Assembly (NCBI GenBank): GCA_023250385.1
Contig: JAHFAU010000050.1
Span: forward strand, 1 to 11,440
DNA from: Anaerolineales bacterium
GTDB lineage: Bacteria > Chloroflexota > Anaerolineae > Anaerolineales > E44-bin32
Length of the DNA: 11,440 nucleotides
Direction of reading: 5' to 3'
Below are positions 1 through 6,927 of this stretch, in pieces; positions within the stretch are counted from its first letter, which is position 1; every line of letters starts with the position of its first letter. The notes beneath the pieces were generated by a model, which saw only the letters and a list, made by a program, of their open reading frames with translations, did no database searches and was not told the DNA's origin. Position numbers and translations under genes: made by a program.

Positions 1-77
1 TTTCAGGCGTGATGACTGAAGAGCAGGTCAAGTACGTTTCCGCTGGCCTGCGCGAGGCGATCGGGGAGGCCGGCTAG
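1..77 (+). CDS. C-terminal end of an upstream gene, possibly a DegT-type aminotransferase (partial)
   Basis: An open frame enters from the left edge (first full codon at base 3) and stops at TAG 75-77. The visible 24 residues end in MTEEQVKYVSAGLREAIGEAG. A closing segment of the form 'MT-x-EQV-x-YV...ALREA' is typical of the C-terminal helix of PLP-dependent DegT/DnrJ/EryC1/StrS sugar aminotransferases, which suggests that family. With only 24 residues and no active-site lysine in view, this is a resemblance and not an identification. The gene converges on the minus-strand gene ending at 93, leaving only 15 bp between the two stops. A 13-base GTAAC-GCC-GTTAC inverted repeat (84-96) lies there but has no T-tract. 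Confidence 0.5.
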   Translation, partial: SGVMTEEQVKYVSAGLREAIGEAG

Positions 78-92
78 GGGCATGTAACGCCG

Positions 93-833
93 TTACGATC
101 CGGTCTGTTTCCAGTTCACCAGAATCAAGTTTTGGTCGCAGGTGTCGAAGGTATCAAGGAAAACCTGCTCCGAAAACGGCAACTCGCTGCTGGGGTCGAG
201 TAGCTGGACCCAAAGGGTATTGTCGCTGGCTGTCGGCGTGTCGGACAGTTCGAAGTAATAGCCACCGAAGCCGAAGCGATCTGCGTCGCTCCCGGTGAAC
301 TTGTCCAGTTGAATCGGTTGGCCAGCGAGCTGACCACCCAGTCGAATCCCCAGCCCGACAATCGGTGCTCCGCCGGAGTCATAGGCCTTGCCCCCGACGC
401 CCATGTGGGTGCAGCCGCGCTCATCGGAAGTGAAAGACGGGCTGCCGGGTTGCAGCTCAAACTGCGCTCCCGGCACGGCGGTCACCGGCGGAGTGAGCTC
501 GGGGGTGGCCGTTGTTGGCGGAGTTGGGCTGACCGCCGGCGTCTCCGTTGCGGTCGGAACCGCGGTGGGAAGCGGGCGGGGAGTGGCGGAGGGTGGAATC
601 TCAGTCGGCAGATAGATCGCCGGCGTGTTAGTCGGGGTCGGCGGACCGAGGGTCGCCGGCAGGGTAGGCGGCGGATACGGGTTGTAGGGGTTCTGGGGGT
701 TGACGAAGGTCAGCGCGTAGCCCGCGCCGAGGCCCAGCGTGGCGAGCAGGATCAGGCCGGTCAGGATGTTCACGACCAGCCGGCCGACGTTCATGCCCGC
801 CAGCCGAGATTCGCTCTGAAAAGGATCATCCAT
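93..833 (-). CDS. Membrane-anchored protein with Pro/Thr stalk and extracytoplasmic beta domain (hypothetical)
   Basis: This 246-residue protein has no function I can name. Residues 1-18 are polar. Residues 19-44 form one hydrophobic helix (VVNILTGLILLATLGLGAGY), either an uncleaved signal anchor or a transmembrane segment. Residues 45-122 are a low-complexity Pro/Thr/Ala stalk, and 123-246 form a compact domain rich in Gly and aromatic residues. The domain contains G-GGKAYDSGG-PIVG (about 146-160), which recalls carboxypeptidase-regulatory-like beta folds, and two cysteines (C141, C232) that could form a disulfide. By topology the domain should lie outside the membrane. Similar short domains ending 'dtfdtC..nLILVNW' occur, as I recall, in many Anaerolineae proteins. 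The start at 833 is preceded by AGAGG at suitable spacing. The gene lies 72 bp after the isomerase gene on the same strand and is probably co-transcribed with it. Confidence 0.8.
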   Translation of the reverse strand: MDDPFQSESRLAGMNVGRLVVNILTGLILLATLGLGAGYALTFVNPQNPYNPYPPPTLPATLGPPTPTNTPAIYLPTEIPPSATPRPLPTAVPTATETPAVSPTPPTTATPELTPPVTAVPGAQFELQPGSPSFTSDERGCTHMGVGGKAYDSGGAPIVGLGIRLGGQLAGQPIQLDKFTGSDADRFGFGGYYFELSDTPTASDNTLWVQLLDPSSELPFSEQVFLDTFDTCDQNLILVNWKQTGS

Positions 834-905
834 TCGCTTTGCCTCTACCAGCCGTTGGGCCGCGTTCGCCCGTTTGTCACCGATGGATCTCTCACAGGAT
901 CTGTC

Positions 906-1808
906 TCATCCACCGACCAGGATCTCAATCTCAGCCCGCTCTCGCTGGTCCGCGATCCACTGCTCGACGGCCGCGACCCGGTAGCGAATCAGCGCCTCCC
1001 CGGTCACTGGCCGTCGGTCTCTTTCGACAACTTGCAGAATGTGGTAACCGAGAATGGTCTGTATCACTCCGCTGACCGCTCCTGGCTCGAGCCCAAATGC
1101 GACCTCTTCGACCTCCTGCATCGTCAGCTGACCTCGAGGGAACCAGCCCAGGTCGCCGCCGGCGGGACGGGTTCCCGGATCGAGCGAGAATAAGCGGGCC
1201 AGCTGCTCGAAGTCTGCCCCGGCGGCCAGTTGGGCTAAGAGGTCTTGGGCTTCGGCCTCGGTCGCCACCAGGATATGGCGGGCATGCACCTGGTCCGCTT
1301 GCTCCGATAGCCCGGAGGTGATGTTCTCGATCATCCGGGCCGCCAGGATCTCCTCCCGCAGCTCATTCTCAAATTCGTCTGCAGTGTATCCCGCGGCGGC
1401 CAGCCAGGCACCCATCCCGTCGGGACCACCTCGCAGCTCGATCAGTGACTGTAAGCGTTGGTTCAACTCTATGTCGGTCACTTCCATTCCAAGCCGCTCG
1501 GCGGCCTGGGCCATGAGCCGGCGGTCGATCAGGGTTCCCAACAGTTCCGACCGGTAGTCGCCTAGCGTTGCAAGCTCGATGCCAAGCGCCAGCCTCGAGG
1601 CCTCAAAGCGAGCTACTTCCCGCTCATAGGCCTCCATCAGAATGCCCTCCCCGTTTACCCGCGCTGCCAGCGGCAGGGAGGTCGGGATCGGAGGCTGCGG
1701 GCTCGCGGTCGGCGGGACCGGGCTTGCCTCGAGCGCATCGGGCGCCCTGGGCCCACAGGCGGCGGCCAGGAGGCACAGTGCTAAGAGACCCCGCACGGCG
1801 CGGCGCAT
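906..1808 (-). CDS. Parvulin-type peptidyl-prolyl cis-trans isomerase lipoprotein (PrsA/SurA-like)
   Basis: This 300-residue protein probably acts outside the cytoplasmic membrane, helping exported proteins fold by isomerising X-Pro bonds. Residues 1-18 are a lipoprotein signal (RR, hydrophobic LLALCLLAAA, then C18 as the lipidated cysteine). A Pro/Ser linker (19-48) follows, then a SurA_N-like helical chaperone region (about 49-165, beginning 'ARVNGEGI' and containing 'LIDRRLMAQAAERLG'), and a parvulin rotamase domain (about 172-262). The domain shows the family hallmarks VHARHILV, AGADFEQLARLFSLD, GGDLGWFPRG and GYHILQVVE. ATG 1808 was chosen because the signal peptide begins there; the frame stays open upstream to 2087 but only as a shadow of rnj. 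A GTG at 1817 would add three residues and cannot be excluded. No clear Shine-Dalgarno is visible. The gene starts 46 bp after the rnj stop, suggesting one transcript. Confidence 0.92.
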   Translation of the reverse strand: MRRAVRGLLALCLLAAACGPRAPDALEASPVPPTASPQPPIPTSLPLAARVNGEGILMEAYEREVARFEASRLALGIELATLGDYRSELLGTLIDRRLMAQAAERLGMEVTDIELNQRLQSLIELRGGPDGMGAWLAAAGYTADEFENELREEILAARMIENITSGLSEQADQVHARHILVATEAEAQDLLAQLAAGADFEQLARLFSLDPGTRPAGGDLGWFPRGQLTMQEVEEVAFGLEPGAVSGVIQTILGYHILQVVERDRRPVTGEALIRYRVAAVEQWIADQRERAEIEILVGG

Positions 1809-1854
1809 TATACGCACGCCCGAGGGGCACGCAACACAAGCGGTTGGGTTGGCC

Positions 1855-3501
1855 TCACGATTGAGCGCTGGCGAAGACCAATACCATGGGGCGGCGCTTG
1901 GTCTCGCCGTAGAAGAAGCGGGTGAGGTCCTTCTCGATTTCTTCCTTGAGGTCGCCCGGCTCGGTCTTCTTGGCCAGCTCTTTGATGCGGCGGCGGGCAT
2001 GCTCGAAGAGTTCTTCGGCGTCGCGCACGAAAACAAACCCCTTCGAAACGATCTCCGGGTCGCGGGCCAACGTACCGTTTTGACCATCCAGCGCCAGGTG
2101 GATTACTACGAATCCGTCTTTGGCCAGGGCTTCCCGCTCGCGCATGACCTTGGGGCCGATATCGCCCACCCCGCTCCCATCCACAAAGACATAGCCGCCC
2201 GGCACTCGCTCGCCGATGCTCATCTTTCCATCGCGAAACTCGATGACTCTGCCGTTTTCGACGACCGCAATGGCTGAGTCCTGCAGGCCGATCTCACGGG
2301 CCAGCGCGGCGTGCTGCTTGAGGTGTCGCAGCTCGCCATGGATCGGGACGAAGAACTTCGGCCGCACAAGCTGCAGCATGACCTTCATTTCTTCTTGACT
2401 GGCGTGCCCGGAGACGTGCACCGCCGCAATCGGGTCGTAAATCACCTCGGCCCCGTGCTGAAAAAGGCGATTGATCGTGCGATGGACCATTTCCTCATTG
2501 CCCGGGATCGGGTGGGAGGAGAGGACGACCGTATCGCCGGGCAGCAGGTCGAACTGTCGATTGGTGCTGGTCGAGAGCCGCCCCAAGATCGAGGAGGGTT
2601 CTCCCTGGCTGCCTGTACACATCAATACGACTTTGTTAGGTTTCAGCTTGAACGCCTCCTCCGGGGTCACGAGTAGCTCATCCGGAATATCCAGGTAGCC
2701 CAGTTTGCGGGCCATCTTGGCGTTCTCTTGCATGCTGGTGCCGACGAAGGTCAGTTTGCGGCCGTGCCGGGCCGCGGCCTGCGCGGCTTGCTGCATCCGG
2801 GAAATCAGGGAGGCGAAGGTGCCGATCAGAATGCGCCCCTTCGCTTCGCGAAAGACCGCGTCGAAGGCCGGGTCGATCACCGCCTCGGAAGGCGTCCAGC
2901 CGGGCTCGTCGGCATTGGTCGAGTCGGCCAGCAGCGCCAACACTCCCCGGCCCCCCAGCTCGCCCAGCTTGCCAAAGTCGGTCGGCCAGCCGTCCACCGG
3001 CGTATGGTCAAACTTGTAGTCCCCGGTGTGGACGACCAATCCCGCAGGTGTCGTAATTCCAAGGCCGACGCAGTCCGGGATCGAGTGGCACACGTGGAAG
3101 AACTCGACCTTGAACGGGCCGAGCTCCAGGGATTCCCCGGCCCGCACGGTGTTCAGTTTGGCCTCTTTGAGCATGCCACCTCGGCTCAGTTTGACTTCAA
3201 GTAAGCCGCGGGTGAGCTTGGTGGCGTAGATCGGCGCCGGGATGTCTTCGAGCAAGTGCCGGATCGCGCCGGTGTGATCCTCATGGCCGTGAGTGATCAC
3301 GATGCCCCGCACCTTATCTTTCCTTTCTTTCAAATAGCGGAAGTCGGGGATGATGTAATCGATCCCCAGCATGTCGTTCTCGGGGAACATGATCCCGGCA
3401 TCGACGACGATCAGGTTCTCGCCGTATTCGACCGACATCATGTTCTTGCCGATCTCCCCCAATCCGCCCAGGGGGACCAAACGTAAATTCTTGCTAGCCA
3501 T
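1855..3501 (-). CDS. rnj: Ribonuclease J (metallo-beta-lactamase/beta-CASP RNase)
   Basis: A 548-residue RNase J, a dual endo- and 5'-3' exoribonuclease that matures and degrades RNA in the cytoplasm of bacteria lacking or supplementing RNase E. The N-terminus VPLGGLGEIGKN is diagnostic. Zinc ligands are all visible: HGHEDH at 71-76, H139 in HSIPD, D161 in TGDYK, and H388 in PIHGE. The beta-CASP motifs include GTFAS, the CTGSQGEP segment (about 295-302) and HVSGH at 362-366, which helps bind the RNA phosphate. The C-terminal ~100 residues form the usual RNase J tail domain. Length matches the family (about 550-560). All key residues are intact, so it should be active. It is the first gene of the minus-strand group. 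The AUG has a weak AATAGGT upstream, and I see no convincing sigma-70 promoter in the leader. Confidence 0.97.
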   Translation of the reverse strand: MASKNLRLVPLGGLGEIGKNMMSVEYGENLIVVDAGIMFPENDMLGIDYIIPDFRYLKERKDKVRGIVITHGHEDHTGAIRHLLEDIPAPIYATKLTRGLLEVKLSRGGMLKEAKLNTVRAGESLELGPFKVEFFHVCHSIPDCVGLGITTPAGLVVHTGDYKFDHTPVDGWPTDFGKLGELGGRGVLALLADSTNADEPGWTPSEAVIDPAFDAVFREAKGRILIGTFASLISRMQQAAQAAARHGRKLTFVGTSMQENAKMARKLGYLDIPDELLVTPEEAFKLKPNKVVLMCTGSQGEPSSILGRLSTSTNRQFDLLPGDTVVLSSHPIPGNEEMVHRTINRLFQHGAEVIYDPIAAVHVSGHASQEEMKVMLQLVRPKFFVPIHGELRHLKQHAALAREIGLQDSAIAVVENGRVIEFRDGKMSIGERVPGGYVFVDGSGVGDIGPKVMREREALAKDGFVVIHLALDGQNGTLARDPEIVSKGFVFVRDAEELFEHARRRIKELAKKTEPGDLKEEIEKDLTRFFYGETKRRPMVLVFASAQS

Positions 3502-3543
3502 TGTTTGTTTTACCTATTCTTATGAGTTCGCTCGGGATCAGCT

Positions 3544-3571
3544 GCGGGTTCTACGCCAATTCCAGACCCGC
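3544..3571 (-). promoter_or_regulatory. Small inverted repeat in the rnj leader
   Basis: On the minus strand GCGGGT (3571-3566) can pair with ACCCGC (3549-3544) across a 16-base loop, about 43 bases upstream of the rnj start codon. If the rnj transcript begins upstream of it, this would form a hairpin in the 5' leader. The stem is only six base pairs, so it may be chance in high-GC DNA. No promoter or T-tract accompanies it. Confidence 0.2.
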
Positions 3572-3639
3572 GCAACCGAGGGGAAAACCGCATTCGCTCG
3601 AAGGATCAATACGAAGGGGCCCATTGATTTTATCATCCC

Positions 3640-3668
3640 TTGACCTGCACTGTTGGCCCGAATATAGT
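3640..3668 (+). promoter_or_regulatory. Sigma-70-type promoter for the cobalamin riboswitch and btuFCD
   Basis: TTGACC at 3640-3645 (five of six match the -35 consensus) and TATAGT at 3663-3668 (five of six match the -10 consensus) are separated by exactly 17 bases. Transcription should begin near 3675, about 20 bases before the first riboswitch stem. This is the best promoter in the window, and its placement directly ahead of the RNA element supports it. Confidence 0.8.
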
Positions 3669-3689
3669 AGGCGGACAAATTACCAACTG

Positions 3690-3930
3690 GGGCCGAGGTG
3701 GCCTACCGCCCGGATGCGGAGGCCCACCCGGGGAAGCCGGTGACCGCTCGGTCGGACGCGTGGTCCAATCAGACCGTGCGCATCGAACGGAAGTCCGGCA
3801 CTGTCCCGCAACTGTAGGGAGAAGCCTCACCCTTACCGCCGTCAGCAGCCGGCAGAGACCTTGCCAGGCGAGCTGACTGCCGATCGAGGGTAGACGAGCC
3901 GCTTCTCCGAGTCAGGATACCCGCCTCCGC
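3690..3930 (+). promoter_or_regulatory. Cobalamin (B12) riboswitch aptamer with an expanded L4 region
   Basis: This RNA element binds a cobalamin and controls the downstream importer. Conserved blocks appear in family order: GGTGG (3697-3701), GGGGAAGCCGGTG (3730-3742), AAGTCC (3791-3796), CCCGCAACTGT (3805-3815), GCCAGG (3863-3868) and a near-perfect B12 box GAGTCAGGATACCCGCCT (3909-3926). Closing stem P1 is GAGGTGG 3695-3701 with CCGCCTC 3921-3927. The GCCG 3736-3739 / CGGC 3796-3799 stem is the one that normally closes a short loop. P5 is GTAGGG 3814-3819 with CCCTTAC, and GTCAG 3841-3845 pairs with CTGAC 3873-3877. About 48 extra bases (3743-3790) fill the usually short loop between GGTG and AAGTCC. 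Just downstream, CTCCGC 3925-3930 can pair with GCGGAG 3951-3956 in competition with P1, and its loop holds GGTT, which could touch AGCC of L5. Which cobalamin form binds cannot be read from the sequence. Confidence 0.95.
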
Positions 3931-3983
3931 CCCGCGCTGGTTACCCCTTCGCGGAGAGGAGGTGGCGCATGGTCCTCGTGACG

Positions 3984-4026
3984 ATGGCCTTCCCCGCGCA
4001 GCCGTGAGGGAAGGCCATTTTGCTTT
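3984..4026 (+). terminator. Intrinsic terminator, expression platform of the riboswitch
   Basis: ATGGCCTTCCC (3984-3994) and GGGAAGGCCAT (4008-4018) form a perfect 11-bp stem with a 13-base loop, followed by TTTTGCTTT. It lies between the aptamer and the btuF ribosome binding site, so it is most simply a ligand-controlled attenuator: bound cobalamin should favour termination. CTTCCC of the 5' arm can alternatively pair with GGGAAG (3731-3736) in the aptamer core, one possible antiterminator; this pairing is my inference. Confidence 0.88.
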
Positions 4027-4071
4027 CCCTGCGGATGTCAAACTTTGACCGCCTGGATCAGTCCAGGCGCT

Positions 4072-4076
4072 GGAGG
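4072..4076 (+). promoter_or_regulatory. Shine-Dalgarno site that sets the btuF start
   Basis: GGAGG is followed by six bases and then ATG at 4083. The same frame is open back to an ATG at 4020, but that codon lies inside the terminator stem and T-tract and has no ribosome binding site, so 4083 is preferred. Confidence 0.82.
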
Positions 4077-4082
4077 AAACTC

Positions 4083-5105
4083 ATGTTGCGAGCTGTAAAG
4101 CTGGTATTCAGATGCGGGTTGACCGTCCGGAATCACGACCAGGGCCCTATCAAAACTGGAGCGCTGGCCGCTCGGCCGGGCGTCGTCCGCCGATTGCTTG
4201 CCCGCAAGGCTGTGCTGGCAGCCCTGGCCCTATTCGGCGCGGCCTGCCAGGCCGGATCGGTCACGAGCGACGAGCCGCTCCAATGGACAGACGGCCTGGG
4301 GCGCCAGGTGGCGTTGTCGGCCCCGGCCCAACGAATTGTCTCGCTGGCCCCTTCCAATACCGAAATCCTGTTCGCGGTCGGCGCGGGACTGCAAATCGTG
4401 GGCCGGGATGAACTGTCGGATTTCCCGGCAGCGGCAACTGCCGTTAGCAGCATCGGCAGTACCTTCGTTCAGCTGAACACCGAGGCGATCGTTGCTCTGC
4501 AGCCCGACCTGGTGCTGGCGGCCTCGATCACCGCGCCAGAGCAGGTGCAGGCCTTGGAGAATCTGGGACTGACAATCTACCTGCTGCCGAATCCGAATGA
4601 CTTTGAAAGCTTCTATCAGAATCTGGTGACGGTCGGAGAGCTAACCGGCCGGCAGGCCGAGGCGGCCGAACTAGTGGCTAAACTCGAAGCCCGAGTAACC
4701 GCGGTGGAAGAGAAGACCCAAGGCGTGGACAGACTTCGAGTTTTCTACGAGGCAGACGGCACCGATCCGACCGCTCCCTGGACTACCGGCAGCGGGACAT
4801 TCCAGTCGGTGCTCATCGACCTCGCCGGAGGCACGAATGTCGCGGCGGAGGTCACGAATTGGGGCCAGTTTAGTCTCGAGCAGCTCGTGGCGGTCGACCC
4901 GCAGGTGATTGTGTTTGCCACCGGATCGTTCATCCCGACGACGGCCGACTCGCTGGCGGCCCGGCCGGGGTGGGGAGGCCTCTCTGCGGTGGCCGAGGGA
5001 CGGGTCTACCCGCTTGACACCAACTGGGTGGACCGTCCCGGACCGCGTCTGGTGGAAGCGCTGGAGGCAATGGCCCGCTTCATCCACCCCGAGCTCTTCG
5101 ATTGA
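4083..5105 (+). CDS. btuF: Cobalamin ABC transporter substrate-binding lipoprotein (BtuF-like)
   Basis: This 340-residue protein should capture cobalamin or another corrinoid outside the membrane and deliver it to BtuCD. A hydrophobic stretch (AVLAALALFGAA, residues 43-54) is followed by C55, a plausible lipidation site. The mature part is a helical-backbone metal-receptor (TroA/FecB-like) fold: QRIVSLAPSNTEILFAVGAG (83-102) opens the N-lobe, followed by 'IVGRDELSDFP' and 'QPDLVLAAS', with a long linking helix rich in Glu/Ala, then the C-lobe 'AGGTNVAAE...WGQFSLEQLVAVDPQVIVFATG'. The family also includes siderophore and haem binders; the B12 riboswitch upstream argues for cobalamin. Oddly, 42 residues precede the hydrophobic core, long for a lipoprotein signal. 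A TTG at 4194 would give a textbook signal but has no ribosome binding site. The stop overlaps the btuC start. Confidence 0.92.
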   Translation: MLRAVKLVFRCGLTVRNHDQGPIKTGALAARPGVVRRLLARKAVLAALALFGAACQAGSVTSDEPLQWTDGLGRQVALSAPAQRIVSLAPSNTEILFAVGAGLQIVGRDELSDFPAAATAVSSIGSTFVQLNTEAIVALQPDLVLAASITAPEQVQALENLGLTIYLLPNPNDFESFYQNLVTVGELTGRQAEAAELVAKLEARVTAVEEKTQGVDRLRVFYEADGTDPTAPWTTGSGTFQSVLIDLAGGTNVAAEVTNWGQFSLEQLVAVDPQVIVFATGSFIPTTADSLAARPGWGGLSAVAEGRVYPLDTNWVDRPGPRLVEALEAMARFIHPELFD

Positions 5106-6136
5106 AGCTGCGCAGGTACTTGCCCTGGATCTGGGCCGCCGGAGCGCTGCTCGCGGCCGGCCTGGCCAACGCCGCCATCGGAGCCGTCGCGATTCCGGTC
5201 GATATGGTGGCCCGAATGGTGCTGGCCCGCTTGCCGCTGCTGGAAATCGAGCCCAATTGGCCGGCCGCCTTCGCCACCATCCTGTACGAGATCCGGCTGC
5301 CTAACCTGGCGCTGACCGCTTTGACCGGCTTAGCGCTTGGCGGCAGCGGAGCTGCGTTCCAGGGGCTCTTCCGCAATCCGCTAGCCGATCCCTACGTGAT
5401 TGGAATCGCCTCCGGAGCCGGGCTGGGGGCAGTATTGGCGATGGCGCTGCGCTGGCCGGCCGACTGGCTGGGGATGGCGGCGGTCCCGCTGGCCGGCTTT
5501 GTCGGAGCGCTGCTCACCGTCGCCGTGGTGTACCGCCTGTCGAGCGTGGGAAAGACGACCCCGGTGACCACGCTCATCCTGGCCGGCGTGGCGGTGAGCT
5601 CGTTCGCCACCGCACTGACCAGCCTGATTCTGCTGCTCTCGACCTCCGAGCTGCATCGGGCAGTGACCTGGATGGTCGGCGGCTTTTCGCTCGGAGGCTG
5701 GGCACCGGTTCTTGCCTCAGTACCCTACCTGGCGCTCGCGCTCGGAGTGCTGGTGAGCCTGGGCCGGCCGCTGGACGTGCTGCAGTTTGGCGAAGAGCAA
5801 GCCACTCAACTCGGGCTGGACGTCGACCGGTTGAAATTGGTGGTCGTAGTCACCGCTTCACTAGCGGCTGCGACCGCGGTGTCGTTCTCGGGGATCATCG
5901 CGTTTGTGGGCCTGGTCGTTCCTCATCTGACACGGCTGCTGTGGGGTCCGAGCTACCGCCGGCTGATTCCGCTCGCGGCGCTGGGCGGGGCGAGCTTTCT
6001 GCTGCTGGCCGACATCCTGGCCCGCGCCCTCCTAGCGCCCCGCGAACTTCCGGTCGGAGTAGTGACCTCGGTGATCGGAGCCCCGTTTTTCTTGTATCTG
6101 CTGGCCCGCGCCAAGCGGAATCTGAGGGCCTGGTGA
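5102..6136 (+). CDS. btuC: Cobalamin ABC transporter permease (BtuC, FecCD family)
   Basis: This 344-residue membrane permease is of the FecCD/BtuC type, which normally dimerises and carries about ten transmembrane helices per subunit. The chain is hydrophobic almost throughout. Signature segments are seen: IRLPNLALTALTGLALGGSG (64-83), the RNPLADP motif (91-97) followed by YVIGIASGAGLGA, and FVGLVVPHLTR (268-278), which lies in the cytoplasmic loop region that contacts the ATPase, then 'LPVGVVTSVIGAPFFLYLL' near the end. The start is TTG at 5102, sharing TTGA with the btuF stop; no better start codon precedes the first helix, so translation is probably coupled. Length matches the family (about 330-350). 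The substrate assignment comes from the riboswitch, since FecCD permeases for iron siderophores look much alike. Confidence 0.94.
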   Translation: MKLRRYLPWIWAAGALLAAGLANAAIGAVAIPVDMVARMVLARLPLLEIEPNWPAAFATILYEIRLPNLALTALTGLALGGSGAAFQGLFRNPLADPYVIGIASGAGLGAVLAMALRWPADWLGMAAVPLAGFVGALLTVAVVYRLSSVGKTTPVTTLILAGVAVSSFATALTSLILLLSTSELHRAVTWMVGGFSLGGWAPVLASVPYLALALGVLVSLGRPLDVLQFGEEQATQLGLDVDRLKLVVVVTASLAAATAVSFSGIIAFVGLVVPHLTRLLWGPSYRRLIPLAALGGASFLLLADILARALLAPRELPVGVVTSVIGAPFFLYLLARAKRNLRAW

Positions 6137-6903
6137 TCGAGTTCAAACAACTGACCGTGGGTTATCCGGGGATGACCGTACTGCGCGAGCTCGACCTGCG
6201 GGTGGAGCCCGGCGAGGTACTCGCAGTAGTGGGACCAAACGGAGTCGGCAAGTCGACTCTGGTCCGGGCAGCCAGTGGAGCGCTCCAACCGCTGGCCGGC
6301 TCGGTAGAGGTTGATGGGCGCCTACTGCATGAGTTGCCGCCGGCGCAACGGGCGCGGATGGTCTCCGTGGTGCCGCAGGCCACCAGCCTGCCGCCCGCTT
6401 TTACCGCACTGGACGTGGTCATTCTGGGCCGCACCCCGTATCTGGGGTGGTTGGGGTCGGAGAGTGAGCAGGATCGCAGCCTGGCGGCTGAAGCCATGGC
6501 GCGCACCGAGACTCAGGACCTGGCCCAGCGCCGGGTGGGAGAGCTCTCCGGCGGGGAACAGCAGCGCCTGCTGATCGCCCGGGCCCTCGCCCAGGGCGCG
6601 CCGGTCATGCTGCTCGATGAACCCACCGCCCACCTCGATCTGCGCCACCAGGACCGGGTGCTGAAACTGGTGCGTCGGCTGACCAACGAACAAGGACTGT
6701 CGGTCCTGCTCGCCTTGCACGATCTCAACCTGGTGGCGCGATTCGCCGATCGAGTAGCGTTGCTCTCCGATGGTCGGGTCCGCAAGATCGGTCTACCGCA
6801 CGAAGTGCTGACGCCCGAGGAACTGGCCGCGGTTTACGGGATCCAGATCCACGTGATGGCCAACCCCTTCGATGGGAAGCCGCTGGTGCTTGCCGGCGAC
6901 TAG
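6133..6903 (+). CDS. btuD: Cobalamin ABC transporter ATP-binding protein (BtuD-like)
   Basis: This 256-residue ATPase powers import with BtuC. All ABC motifs are intact: Walker A GPNGVGKST (34-42), Q-loop Q82 in VVPQ, signature LSGGEQQR (138-145), Walker B VMLLDE (158-163), D-loop HLD (167-169) and switch H196 in LALHDLN. Positions around 98-103 (LGRTPYL) match the FecE/BtuD subfamily, where this segment faces the permease coupling helices. The GTG at 6133 overlaps the btuC stop as GTGA, with TGAGGGC just upstream serving as a ribosome binding site. The same frame is open back to 5941, but that part is a shadow of btuC. It completes the btuFCD unit, with no terminator visible after it. Confidence 0.95.
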   Translation: MIEFKQLTVGYPGMTVLRELDLRVEPGEVLAVVGPNGVGKSTLVRAASGALQPLAGSVEVDGRLLHELPPAQRARMVSVVPQATSLPPAFTALDVVILGRTPYLGWLGSESEQDRSLAAEAMARTETQDLAQRRVGELSGGEQQRLLIARALAQGAPVMLLDEPTAHLDLRHQDRVLKLVRRLTNEQGLSVLLALHDLNLVARFADRVALLSDGRVRKIGLPHEVLTPEELAAVYGIQIHVMANPFDGKPLVLAGD

Positions 6904-6927
6904 CCCGGACTCCAGCCCGAACGCGGT

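Noticed and set aside
84..96. GTAAC-GCC-GTTAC palindrome between two convergent genes
   Set aside because: Only five base pairs and no T-tract on either side; not enough for a terminator call.
309..1193. Long plus-strand open frame of 294 codons opposite the stalked protein and isomerase genes
   Set aside because: It spans the gap between two well-supported minus-strand genes, is rich in Arg/Gly with no domain, and has no ribosome binding site; it is a high-GC shadow.
1807..1812. Perfect TATAAT on the minus strand at the isomerase start codon
   Set aside because: It overlaps the ATG, so a transcript from it would begin inside the gene, and the -35 region (TTGCGT at 16 bases) is poor. Chance match.
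1809..2087. 5' extension of the isomerase frame into rnj
   Set aside because: The added residues are Arg/Ser/Pro-rich and overlap the RNase J C-terminus; the lipoprotein signal fixes the start near 1808.
5941..6132. 5' extension of the btuD frame into btuC
   Set aside because: The extra 64 residues are a shadow of the btuC C-terminus; GTG 6133 with a nearby ribosome binding site begins the ABC domain correctly.
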